Shown here: positions 11,830 through 23,180 of the stretch, piece by piece
How positions within the stretch are numbered: the stretch's first letter is position 1
Layout: each line of letters opens with the position of its first letter
Notes under the pieces: generated by a model
What the model was told of the DNA's origin: nothing
Databases searched by the model: none
What the model saw: the letters and a program-made list of their open reading frames with translations, nothing else
Translations under genes and position numbers: made by a program
DNA from: Antedon mediterranea
Taxonomy: Eukaryota > Echinodermata > Crinoidea > Comatulida > Antedonidae
Length of the DNA stretch: 64,000 bases
Direction: 5' to 3'
NCBI RefSeq assembly: GCF_964355755.1
Contig: NC_092679.1
Location: forward strand, 10,346,932 to 10,410,931

Positions 11830-13927
11830 CGTATCCGGATATTCACCCCCTGGACATTTACCCACCGGAAAACTACCCCTCGGACAACCACCACCTGGAA
11901 CACTACCCCCTTAGGACAACTACCCCTTTAGGACAACTACCCCCCGGACAAATACCCCCCGTACAACGACCCCCTTAGGACAACAACCCCCTTAGGACAA
12001 CTACCCCCTTAGGACAACAACCCCCTTAGGACAATTACCCCCTAGGAACAATTACCCCCCGGACAATTACCCCCTAGGAACAATTACCCCCTGGACAATT
12101 ACCCCCTCTCCCCCCCCCCCCCGGGTAATTACCCCGCGGACAACTACCTCTGACACAATACTCCCCCTAGGACATAGGACAACTACTTCCTGGACAATAC
12201 TCCGAGGGCAAATAATCTTTTAGGACAACTACCTCCGTAGGACAACTAACCCCTGGACAACTACCCCCTAGGAACAATTACCCCCTGACAATTACCCCCG
12301 AAGAATTACCCCCCCCCCCTCCCCACCGGGTAATTACCCCGCGGACAACTACCTCTGACACAATACTCCCCGTAGGACAACTACCTCCTGGACCTGGACA
12401 ATACTCCGAGGGCAAATAATCTTTTTGGACAACTACCTCCGTAGGACAACTAACCCCTGGACAACTACCACCCAGACAACTATCCCTTTAGAACAACTAC
12501 CCCCCGGACGGACAACTACCACCCAGACCATTCAACAACCTGACTCTGCAACAGTGTATAATAGGAATTAATAACTATATTTTAATTCGTTACTTTGACG
12601 AATTACTATTCATTATTGTAAACAAAAGTAAAAGATTGAACATAAATATAGCCTGGTATAAACTGAAGATTGTCACACATGATCATAGGATAGTCGAACG
12701 TATTTATAGTACTCCCTGTATTTACTGTAAAGACTGGGTTCGCTAATTATAATAATAATTTTTGCGTCAGGACAATGCTTCGATAATAACCACTGGTCTT
12801 AAAAGAATTAATTTTTGTCTAAAATTTTTCATATATGTATTTTTGTACACTTGAAGAATAATATCACTTTTGATATTTGACCTCAATGTTCACTCACCGA
12901 ATAAACGGCGATCTTTAAATAAATTCCCCTCAAATAAACGGTGACCATGTCACTCCCATGAAACATCATATGGAATAATCGGCGTCTATTGCCATTAGAT
13001 TATACCCCCTCCCATTGAATAAACAACTTTCTTCCAATAAATGTCCACCTACAAACCATCTAAACAATAAACAGCCCAGGCCGTTTTTTCAATAAATACG
13101 GTACTTTAAATCTAGCACATCTAGGGTCTAGCGTGCTGTTAAACAGAATAAACAGTTAAAAACGGGTGTTTCGAAACTATAGACCCGAGACCAGAGATCA
13201 GAGACCCGAGACCCAATACGAAAAGGGAGACCTAAATATACGAAAAGGGAGACCCACGTACGAAAAGGGAGACCCCACTATACGAAAAGGGAGACCCTAA
13301 TATACGAAAAGGGAGACCTAAATATACGAAAAGGGAGACCCAAATATACGAAAAGGGAGACCCAAATATACAAAATGGGAGACCCAAATATACGAAAAGG
13401 GAGACCCACTATAAGAAAAGGGAGACCCCACTATACGAAAAGAGAGACCACACTATACGAAAAGGGAGACCCTAATATACGAAAAGGGAGACCCAAATAT
13501 AGGTCTCCCTTTTTGTATTGGGTCTCATGTCAGGTCTGTGGTCTCGGGTCTCTAGTTTCGAAACACACCCGTTAAAAACAGATGATTTCATTTTTACAGA
13601 AACCGGTCATATATATTTGTCTACTTTTGGATTGGTGGGGGGGGGTAGTTGACCTGGGGTTAGTTGACCGGGGGATAGTTACCCGGGGGTAGTTACCCGG
13701 GGGGTAGTTATCCTAAGGGGGTAGTTGTCCTAAGGGGGTGGTTGTCCGGGGGGTAGTTGTCCGGGGGGTTGTTATCCTAAGGGGGTAGTTGTCCTAAGGG
13801 TGTAGTTGTCCGTGGGGTAGTTGTCCGGGGGGTAGTTGTCCTAAGGGGGTAGTTGTCCTAAGGGGGTAGTTTTCCGGGTGGTAAACATCCGGGGGGTAAC
13901 TGTCTAGGGGGTAGGTGTCCTAGAACC
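11830..13927 (+). mobile_element. Foldback element with GGACAACTACCCC word arrays, copy A
   Basis: The left arm (11830-12540) is an array of about 13-15 bp words such as GGACAACTACCCCC and GGACAATTACCCCC. The right arm (about 13630-13927) holds the same words in reverse complement. Between them lie a unique core (12540-13130) and a nested element (13164-13570). The flanks CGCCGCGGC (11821-11829) and CGCCGTGGC (13928-13936) form a 9-bp TSD with one mismatch. A second copy at 17943-19956 defines the same ends. The design matches foldback transposons such as sea urchin TU elements, whose arms contain short tandem repeats. No transposase frame is present. Confidence 0.88.
13164..13570 (+). mobile_element. 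Nested foldback with GGGAGACC...ACGAAAA word array (copy A)
   Basis: It begins GGGTGTTTCGAAACT and ends AGTTTCGAAACACACCC. It is flanked by a perfect 9-bp duplication GTTAAAAAC at 13155-13163 and 13571-13579. The interior is about a dozen words of 20-24 bp built on ACGAAAAGGGAGACC, bordered by GAGACC and CCGAGACC words and their reverse complements. The terminal GGGTGT-CGAAAC motif resembles that of the CTAAGACC family, so the two families are probably related. The open frame at 13375-13575 is only the repeat read through. Confidence 0.88.
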
Positions 13928-14944
13928 CGCCGTGGCATGGTATTTGTAGATCCGGCCATGGCGGTGGTACACGACAGAGGAGGCTCAGTAGTTTATACAG
14001 TGACGTAATATGGTCGCTGAGACGTCAAAATACTGCTATTTTTTGCCTTTTTTTAGTGTTTATCCTTAAAATTCAAGAAAGTGACATAGCCTATCGTGTT
14101 CGGCCCCTCAATAAACATCAGTGTGCCAAATGTGAGCACGTTCCGATCAGTGGTTTTGGAGGAGATACCTAAAATACGCGAACAATTTAGTAGCATTAAT
14201 ATATAGATAATATAGATATAGATGGCTATTGTTATTTATATTCATTTTTTTCAGACCTAATAATACAACAAAAAAGAAAAAGATTACATAAAACAAGCAA
14301 GACAGTTGGCAAGGGAAAAAAACAGGACACTATCCTGGCGGCTTGTCAAAAAGCAAAGAATGTCGCCTGATAGTGACTGGTTGGAAAAATTACAGTAACG
14401 AGGTTAAACATTTAACAATCCGGTTACATAAAGCAGAATAAAAATGACAATCATTGTAAATGAACATGTCTGTGATATAGACCGGAATCTCATCCCACAT
14501 CCGTGGAAATGAAATAAAAACATTACAGAGTAAACAAGAAATATTTTTTACAAAAAACTCTGTTCGATTGTTGACGTAACAGTTTTAAAGATATTTTGTC
14601 CCCTTGAAAAAATAATTTAAATAAAAATGATGTATAAATAATATTACTTTATTATACTAAACAGACTCAATTTCTGTCACTTTAGTTTATTTTATTGCCA
14701 AGGTCAAGTCTGGGGGTCACTTCTAGATCAAGCATTAGATGCTTCAAGTGTCAACAAATTGTATCCTATTACAACCAAAAACTTTACTATTATAAATTAT
14801 GGACTGTTTTCATAATAATTCAATGATTATCTTACAGCGAATTATCGGTCTAGATTGACAGTCAAATGGGACTCATTGTAAATACCATAAATAATGTTTT
14901 GATTATTTGACAGTGAATTATTATAATACTGGCCTATGTTGACA

Positions 14945-15484
14945 GGGTAACGGGACGATTCGGCCCTGAGACGATTCGGTACACTTAAATTTATCGGCTT
15001 TGATATGCATTTTATAAGCATAAAATAAGCTTTTTCCCCAAACTTTATTTTCAGAGAGACGGTAGGGTAGTACTACTAGGAATAAAGATGCAATAAAGCA
15101 AACATTTTGAAAACATTGTCGAAAATGATCTTTTTTTAGTCACGCGAACGATGTAAACAAGTTACGCCCTCTGTTGGCCGCTTGGCGAAAGCACGAAATA
15201 AACAAGGTTTCTGAAGTAATAAATTGAATATAAAATGACGTTTTTTTAGTAATTTATTATATATATTATATCAACATTGTCAATATCAATAAAATACGGA
15301 TTGTTAAAAACCTTTAAAAAACTTGATAAATACCAAAAAAAAATTATATAAATTTGGTCTAAAGTGAGACGTTTCGGCCCACGAAATGGGATGTTTCGGC
15401 CCAAAAGTAGGCCGAATCGTCCCACCAAAAGTTGGCCGAATAGTCCCGGGCCGAATCGTCTCAGGGCCGAATCGTCCTGGAACC
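14945..15484 (+). mobile_element. Small inverted-repeat transposon with GACGATTCGGCC words
   Basis: The left end carries GGGACGATTCGGCCCTGAG and GACGATTCGG; the right end carries several words of the type GGCCGAATCGTCC in inverse orientation. GTTGACA occurs directly outside both ends (14938-14944 and 15485-15491), giving a 7-bp TSD. The two overlapping minus-strand frames at 15246-15500 are repeat read-through. No transposase is present. Confidence 0.72.
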
Positions 15485-15699
15485 GTTGACAAAGTACCAA
15501 AAACGTCGGCCTCTAGAACTATAACTGCTGTTTGCTTTAGCTTCTGAATGAGTAGTCATCTTGGGACGTACCTGGCTAAAGCAGCAGCGTGAATAAAGCA
15601 TTAGTACGAAACTTCTCATCTGAAAACAAGTTTCTCAATTCTACGTTCAACAGGTGTAGGTAGCAAGGCACCATCAATTAGAGAAATCTGTACAGAAGC

Positions 15700-16245
15700 A
15701 CTTCACAACAAATTTAACACGAATGAATTTTATTCTATTAGGCCTATAAATAGTTGGTAATTTTAGAGTCCGCAACCTATGTTCGTATGACGGCCGCATG
15801 TCATAATCCATATGAAAAAAAACGTGGGAAGCATGATCGTGTAAAGCGTCTTTTATCTAGTACTTCTTCCATAGCATTTAAAAAGTTTTGTGTGTACAGC
15901 ATTGGGTGGGCGATAGAAGCATCCGATCAAGAGTACCAAGCTTACATGTAATCTCAACCCATACAATTTCCAAGTTGTTGTGATTAAGCGCAGATGTTGG
16001 TTTACACGCATCACTAATGACCAGCACTACGTCTTCACCAACATCCTATTTCGATCGTTCTGAATATCTGGTAACCACTCTCTATAGTTATTTCTGCATC
16101 ATTGATTTCATTGCCAAGCCACGTTTCTGTAGCCGCAAGGATGTGGGGGTTTTCTGTATCCACAACAAGCTGCAACTCCGTTAATTTATTGCAGACATTA
16201 TGACGTTACAGCACTGCAGCAGTCCAGTAAGTTGCTAATAGGAAA
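15700..16245 (-). pseudogene. Non-LTR retrotransposon endonuclease fragment, broken
   Basis: Reading the minus strand gives pieces of an APE-type LINE endonuclease. NPHILAATETWLGNEI carries the glutamate motif of this fold, and downstream in other frames follow SDACKPTSALNH with NLEIVW, then IGCFYRPPNA. The match to the order of these motifs in the intact LINE at 51768-54500 supports the call. At least two frameshifts and several stops separate the pieces, so it cannot make a protein. The reverse transcriptase part is missing. Confidence 0.7.
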
Positions 16246-16733
16246 AACCACACTGTTTAGGCTCACTTAACCCCGTACCCCAAAATGTACAGAAAATAAT
16301 GAAACTGATTGTTTTGTTAAGTTGTGTACATATTATTAATAGCTAATACATGTACCTCAAAATTGTTATATAAATCAGAATTTATATAACTATTATATAT
16401 GAATCATTTTAGCCAATTTTTAGCCAATTAAATAATCATAATGCAATAATATTGGCATATTTAAATAATATTGACATATTTGTAGATACGAGAATGTTTC
16501 CATTTTCAAAAAAGATTTTACCTTTTGTAATGTCATTAATTATTTAACCTATGGCTACTTGTATTACCCCTACCCCAAAAAAGGTAAACAATCATTATTA
16601 ATCAGCAGGTAGGTCATTTGAAATACCAGAGTATTATTAAAACTGATTACTGTGTACGTTCTTACTAATATTGTAACATGTAGAAGCGGCCTACGGCTTA
16701 AATCATAAAGAAAATACAGTGCATTAGGGTACG

Positions 16734-16965
16734 GTGTCTAGAAAACTCAGATCTAGAAAAGTCAGATCTCAGATATATCTGAGTTTTCTAGATCTAGAAA
16801 AGTCAGATATCTGACTTTTCTAGATCTAGAAAACTCAGATATTCTAGATCTAGAAAACTCAGATATCTGACTTTTCTAGATCTAGAAAACTCAGATATCA
16901 ATATCTGACTTTTCTGAAATATCTGAGATCTGAGTCATCTAGATCTGAGTTTTCTAGACACCCTC
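16734..16965. repeat. Palindromic word array of AGATCTAGAAAACTCAG, foldback-like
   Basis: The array starts GGTGTCTAGAAAACTCAG and ends CTGAGTTTTCTAGACACCC. In between the words AGATCTAGAAAACTCAG and AGATCTAGAAAAGTCAG alternate in both orientations with AGATATCTGA palindromes. The GGGTGTC-like end resembles the other foldback families in this window. I found no convincing TSD. On a single strand it would fold into many alternative hairpins. Confidence 0.75.
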
Positions 16966-17418
16966 TCGGGAATGAGGATATTTTGTATCTATCTATTTTG
17001 GTGACTACTTCTTCGCATGCAGCTAAAGTAAAATGACGTCACGTTAAAGCGTGTCGTCACAGAGTCTCATGCATATGCAAAAGGTATGTTTGTCTCTGCT
17101 TGTACCAAATAAGCGCGTAGCGGCGCTATACAATCTTTGATTTTACAAAATGTTTTCAGTGATAAATGATGGTGCGATCTGCGATCGGTGGTACGGAAAA
17201 TAAAATTATTCCGATATTGTTCCTGATAACAAAGAAGCAGATTAAATATAGTTGTTTATTTGACCCATTTGGCTTAGATGCCTATGCCTAGAAAGATTTT
17301 CTATGATACTACCTACTCACTAGCGGCCTAACTAAAGTAAAATACAGTATATTTGAGTAGTAGTTTATTAGTACACTACACACTATCAGGCCATCCATAT
17401 CCTCCTTCATCGTTACCG

Positions 17419-17512
17419 CGTGGCATCGTGCAGATGTACACTAACCCAGCACGTGCAGATGTACACTAACCCAGCATAATGCTGGGTTAGTGTACATCTG
17501 CACGATGCCACG
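17419..17512. repeat. Perfect 32-bp inverted repeat with an internal partial duplication
   Basis: Positions 17419-17450 and 17481-17512 are perfect reverse complements. The left arm sequence CAGATGTACACTAACCCAGC is repeated directly at 17456-17475 just before the turn. The result is a hairpin or cruciform with two alternative left strands. It may be a tiny MITE. Confidence 0.8.
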
Positions 17513-17750
17513 GCTAACTACACTTCCCACCCACCCTTCCTAGAGGTATGCACTGCGCTACCACTAGGCCTAGCCTATTTCGGATCTCATGTCTTGCAAC
17601 ATCTGAAAATACATAATGTACTAATAGTAATACTGTACATTATTGTTATTATTTTTTATTCGCACTGGAAGTATCTAGGCTTTCCTGTTATGTTAAAATT
17701 AAATATATTATTTATTATCCTCAGCAGTGAAAACAATTATATTATAATTA

Positions 17751-17933
17751 TATATGCCGTGATTTTAATTGTTAAAAATATGATCGTCAGTCGATGGCTC
17801 CGGAGTTTCGATAAATCTCGCGTCGCGCGTGGTGGAAAACACGCTCAGCAAGTTTGCTTCATTAATATGCATGACGACCCACTTTAACGTGACGTCATTT
17901 TACTTTAGCTGCATGCGAAGAAGTAGTCACCAT
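17751..17933 (+). repeat. Dispersed copy of an internal segment of the 4715-5936 element
   Basis: The sequence from GCCGTGATTTTAATTGT through GTCAGTCGATGGCTC and TTTACTTTAGCTGCATGCG matches about 5397-5585 with scattered differences. A shorter inverted match is at about 17025-17080. The facing copies suggest the remains of one element between 17025 and 17933, but its ends are not clear. Confidence 0.65.
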
Positions 17934-17942
17934 CTATTTTAT

Positions 17943-19956
17943 GGTTCTAGGACACCTACCCCCTAGACAGTTACCCCCCGGATGTTTACCACCCGGACAA
18001 CTACCCCCTTAGGACAACTACCGCCCCCCCCCCGGACAACTACCCCCCGGACAACTACCCCCTTAGGACAACTACCCCCTTAGGACAACAACCCCCCGGA
18101 CAACTACCCCCCGGACAACCACCCCCTTAGGACAACTACCCCCTTAGGACAACTACCCCCCGGTCAACTACCCCCCGGTCAACTACCCCCCGGTTTTTAA
18201 CGGGTGTTTCGAAACTAGAGACCCGAGACCAGAGACCTGACACGAGACCCAATACGAAAAGGGAGACCTATATTTGAGTCTCCCTTTTCGTATATTAGGG
18301 TCTCCCTTTTCGTATAGTGTGGTCTCTCTTTTCGTATAGTGGGGTCTCCCTTTTCTTATAGTGGGTCTCCCTTTTCGTATATTTGGGTCTCCCATTTCGT
18401 ATATTTGGGTCTCCTTTTTCGTATATTTGGTCTCCCTTTTCGTATATTTAGGTCTCCCTTTTCGTATAGTGGAGTCTCCCTTTTCGTATAGTGGGGTCTC
18501 CCTTTTCGTACGTGGGTCTCCCTTTTCGTATATTTAGGTCTCCCTTTTCGTATTGGGTCTCGGGTCTCTGGTCTCTGGTCTCGGGTCTCTAGTTTCGAAA
18601 CACCCGTTTTTAACCGATTATTCTGTTTAACAGCACGCTAGACCCTAGATGTGCTAGATTTAAAGTACCGTATTTATTGAAAAAAAACGGCCTGGGCTGT
18701 TTATTGTTTAAGTGGTTTTTAGGTGGACATTTATTGGAAGACAGTTGTTTATTCAATGGGAGGGGGTATAATCTAATGAAAATAGACGCCGATTATTCCA
18801 TATGATGTGTCATGGGAGTTACATGGTCACCGTTTATTTGAGGGGAATTTATTTAAAGATCGCCGTTTATTCGGTGAGTGAACATTGAGGTCAAATATCA
18901 AAGTGATATTATTCTTCAAGTGTACAAAAATACAAATGACAAATTTGAGACAAAAATTAATTCTTTTAAGACCAGTGTGGTTATCGAAGCATTGTCCTGA
19001 CGCAAAAATTATTATTATTATTAGCGAACCCAGTCTTTACAGTAAATACAGGGAGTACTATATAATACGTTCGACTATCCTATGATCATGTGTGACAATC
19101 TTCAGTTTATACCAGGCTATATTTATGTTCAATCTTTTACTTTTGTTTACAATAATGAATAGTAATTCGTCAAAGTAACGAATTAAAATATAGTTATTAA
19201 TTCCTATTATACGCTGTTGCAGAGTCAGGTTGTTGAATGGTCTGGGTGGTAGTTATCCGTCCGGGGGTAGTTGTTCTAAAGGGATAGTTTTCTGGGTGGT
19301 AGTTGTCCAGGGGTTAGTTGTCCTACGGAGGTAGTTGTCCTAAAAGATTATTTGCCCTCGGAGTATTGTCCAGGTCCAGGAGGTAGTTGTCCTACGGGGA
19401 GTATTGTGTCAGAGGCAGTTGTCCGCGGGGTAATTACCCGGGGGGGGGGGTAATTCTCCGGGGGTAATTGTCAAGGGGTAATTGTTTCTAGGGGGTAATT
19501 GTCAAGGGGTAATTGTTCCTAGGGGGTAATTGTCCGGGGGTAGTTGTCCAGGGGTTAGTTGTCCTACGGAGGTAGTTGTCCTAAAAGATTATTTGCCCTC
19601 GGAGTATTGTCCAGGAAGTAGTTGTCCTACGGGGAGTATTGTGTCAGAGGTAGTTGTCCGCGGGGTAATTACCCGGGATGGGGGGGGTGTAATCGTCCGG
19701 GGGGTAATTGTCCGGAGGGTAATTGTCCGGAGGGTAATTGTTCCTAGGGGGTAATTGTCCGGGGGGTAGTTGTCCAGGGGGTAGTTGTCCTAAGGGGGTA
19801 GTTGTCCTAAGGGGGTAGTTGTCCGGGTGGTATTTGTCCGGAGGGTAGTTGTCCTAAAGGGGTAGTTGTCCTAAGGGGGTAGTGGTCCAGGTGGTGGTTG
19901 TCCGGGGGGTAGTTTTCCGGGGGGGTAAATGTCCAGCGGGTGAATATCCGGATACG
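17943..19956 (-). mobile_element. Foldback element with GGACAACTACCCC word arrays, copy B (inverted)
   Basis: This is the reverse complement of copy A at 11830-13927: it begins GGTTCTAGGACACC and ends GGGTGAATATCCGGATACG. Flanking 9-bp direct repeats CTATTTTAT (17934-17942 and 19957-19965) are perfect. It contains the same unique core (18620-19240 against 12540-13130) and the same nested element. Word number and order differ between copies, especially in the array at 19245-19950, so the arrays change quickly. The frame at 19530-19754 is the repeat read through. Confidence 0.88.
18202..18605 (-). mobile_element. Nested foldback with GGGAGACC word array (copy B)
   Basis: It begins GGGTGTTTCGAAACTAGAG, ends CTAGTTTCGAAACACCC, and is flanked by perfect 9-bp GTTTTTAAC at 18193-18201 and 18606-18614. 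That is the reverse complement of the TSD around copy A. The nested element therefore entered the larger element once, before the larger element was copied. Confidence 0.88.
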
Positions 19957-21514
19957 CTATTTTATAGTTCATCGCCCTCATGAGGGCGGCCAACCACGCT
20001 CTGTTACAAATTTCCAATGCAAAAATCGCGGATTCATTCTTCTGATATACTGTATACAGTAGTAGGGATGTAGACTTACTGTATTCTCCAAATACAGCAG
20101 ATATGTTCGGACCCCCAAAATGAAGACAGGAGCATGTTCATGTACATTGATTATTAACAACTTAGGGAGTTTTAAAGGAAGATTTGATTGGATTGGATAT
20201 TAATAGAACTTGGTTTCATCATGTCAGGGAGTTGCAACTCCTTGGTTTCATCCCATACGAGCTATATTTCCTATACCATCCTGGCTAGTTGAGAATTCTC
20301 AACTATTTTATGTTTTTTTCTACCTTTCTGGAAAATGATATAATCCAAATTGTATTAACTAGATGGCACGCTCGCTTCGCTCGCGTACCATCTAGGGGTG
20401 CTCACAGATGGTTCTCGAATACAGTAGAATCCACGGACGGGGACTTTTTTGGGACACTAAACAAAAACGGAAGTGTCCCCCTAATTGGGGTATTCAGAAA
20501 TAGAGACAACAAAACCAATACTGGATTCCATAAAGGACAATTAATTTATGTGGATTAAAGAAATTAGGGAGAAATGGAAATGTATGTACGGGAATTGGGC
20601 GGCGGCACGTGGTGGTGGTGATGGAACCGCAGTAATAAAGTTGATTGTATTTATATATTATAAGAACCAAACTAAATAAATAGACCTAGACATTCTGCGA
20701 AATGGAAATCGGAAATTCAAGCTCCTATTCAGTGAAAAATTAAACTGTAGTCTACCTAAATATTTAGGGCAAATCATCGGTTGTGGTGTTGAACTTCCTG
20801 TAAACATTTGTGTGAACCAAACTGGGTCGAATTTCTGTCATGAGTACTGATTTGTTGGCCTGTGATTTATGACGCCTAAGGGATCTATCTAGACTTATTT
20901 TTTAGAATAATGTACGTACCTGTCAGATACAATTGTCTTGTGTCGTATAATAAATAAGTACTGTAATAGTTACTGAAGTTACTATTACAATCTCGTCAAT
21001 GAAAACACGAAAATGTATATGCACTTACTTATGAAAACGTATACAGTATTATACTCAGTTATTGAAACAGTAGGTTTAAAAAAGTTTCGTTTGTCTGTAA
21101 AATGATGTAATCAAGCTGTTTACATGAGTCTTAATTTATAAGCACATCAATAATAAAATAGTTTATCTATCCTGTAATTGGCGAGATTATGGTCGCTGTT
21201 GAATGAAATAAAGCCAATCGGTATCATATTTGTACAGAAACGTTTTCGCGGCCGAAGGGTGTAACCTAAATTCGTTGTATTATCGTCAAGAACTAACTGT
21301 AACTAAACTTACATAGAAAGTAGGGTATCATAAATTTGGCCTTAGCACTCGGGGGAGTGGCTAAGATGAAGTCCGTGGGACTACTAAATATAAATTGTAA
21401 TGAACCTCGAGGGACATAAATAGGAATATTTCATGTTTCATTATCAATGTATAATAAATGGAAACTGTTTACCGATTCAAATAATAGAAATTGGTTTTTA
21501 ACATTTTCCGAACC

Positions 21515-21880
21515 TATTGCAAGTTTATTCTCAAAGGGCCCATATATTATTTACCTACCGTATGTGTTAAACCAAGGGCTCATAAATTTACCTACAGTAC
21601 TTGTGTTAAACCAAACTGGATGTTCCATTCATCGCAAATCAATACATTTGTATAATCGTATATTAAATCTATCAAAATAGTATTTTTTAAAGAAAATCGG
21701 CCTGTCTTCAACATTATGATGGTGTACTCTAGCAATCTATCAAAATAGTATTTTTTAAAGAAAATCGGCCTGTCTTCAACATTATGATGGTGTACTCTAG
21801 CTGTTCAACCGGTTTTCAGCTATTAAAAACAATTATCGTAGGAGGAGATAGGAAAATGCGAAGCCTCCTCGCTATGTAAC
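21515..21880 (+). repeat. Direct repeat, first copy, with a local tandem duplication
   Basis: The run from TTGCAAGTTTATTCTCAAAG to GAAGCCTCCTCGC is repeated at 22328-22636. In this copy a segment of about 67 bp, containing AAAATCGGCCTGTCTTC, is duplicated in tandem (about 21667-21800). The second copy has that segment once. Confidence 0.75.
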
Positions 21881-22327
21881 ATTAGGGTTGAGGGATGGGA
21901 AAGCGGATAGGTACAAAGAGGAACAATTTTTAAATATATTCTTTATCCACTGAGTAACGAAATATTTTGTTCATGTTTTATAGGCCTATAAATAATATAC
22001 CTCTAAATACAGTAGGCCTAAAACATTTGCGATTTAATACTTTGTTAAAACTGTCACTGTCATAATCGATTGAAATATTAAAGTACATGTCACGATACAC
22101 CACTACGACGTTTATATTTTTGGTAATTATTAATTAATACAAACGTTGAGAAGGAACTGTCAGTATAAAGTTTATTTGTATATCTAACAGTAGAGCCTAT
22201 CCACAGTCTCAGTAATAAAGTTTATTTGTATATATTTTTATATTACATCTAACAGTACGAACATTCACAGTAAGAAATGTTCGATTCAAATGAAAAATAG
22301 TTAATAGGTATTTACAGTATTGTCAAA

Positions 22328-22636
22328 GTATTGCAAGTTTATTCTCAAAGGGCCCATATATTTACCTACCGTATGTGTTAAACCAAGGGCTCATAAATTT
22401 ACCTACAGTACTTGTGTTAAACCAAACTCTGGCAGACTGAGAGATTGGGATGTTCCATTCATCGCAAATCAATACATTTGTATAATCGTATATTAAATCT
22501 ATCAAAATAGTATTTTTATAGAAAATCGGCCTGTCTTCAACATTATGATGGTGTACTCTAGCTGTTCAACCGGTTTTCAGCTATTAAAAACAATTATCGT
22601 AGGAGGAGATAGAAAAATGCGAAGCCTCCTCGCATT
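22328..22636 (+). repeat. Direct repeat, second copy
   Basis: This is a close copy of 21515-21880 with a small insertion CTCTGGCAGACTGAGAGATT and without the 67-bp duplication. Neither copy shows coding potential. Confidence 0.75.
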
Positions 22637-23180
22637 TTTTTGGCGGGTATTTTTCAAGATGGACATCCATTAGACAGTGTATACCACGATCGGAAAACAC
22701 CCCTATTTGGGGCAAATCTTTGAACCTAAATTCGTTTTAATCGTCAATAACTAATTATCTAACTCAATTTAATTAGTAAACAGGGTTACATCAGGCGGTT
22801 AAAATCAGTACCGAAAGTACGAACCAACTTTACATACCATCGAGTGAAAATTCTAGAAGTAAGGCGCGATTTACCGAATTTTGCCCTTACGTAAATTTAT
22901 ATATAGATACTACCAGTAATAAATATTTAGAAACACTTGCATACCTTCACTAATTTTAGTTGTTTGTAGTTTAAGACAATCTTAGTGATATTTAAATGAA
23001 AACAATACGATAAAAACTATTGTGTCTGTATTTTACAAGACTATGACTTCCGTATAACGTGCATTGTGGGTACTTCAATTTTTATAGAAAAGCTAGGGAA
23101 TCCTAATTTAGTAGGCAGCATATGGGGGCGGGGCAACCAAACTTGCTTATCAAATCAAAGCACAGTAAAGCAAAGGATAA

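Noticed and set aside
11830-12540. C-rich runs as telomeric or G-quadruplex repeats
   Set aside because: The words are variable GGACAACTACCCC units within a transposon arm with TSDs, not a telomeric hexamer array.
13375-19754. Frames at 13375-13575, 18183-18395 and 19530-19754
   Set aside because: They translate the GGGAGACC and GGGGTAGTTGTCC word arrays and have no independent support.
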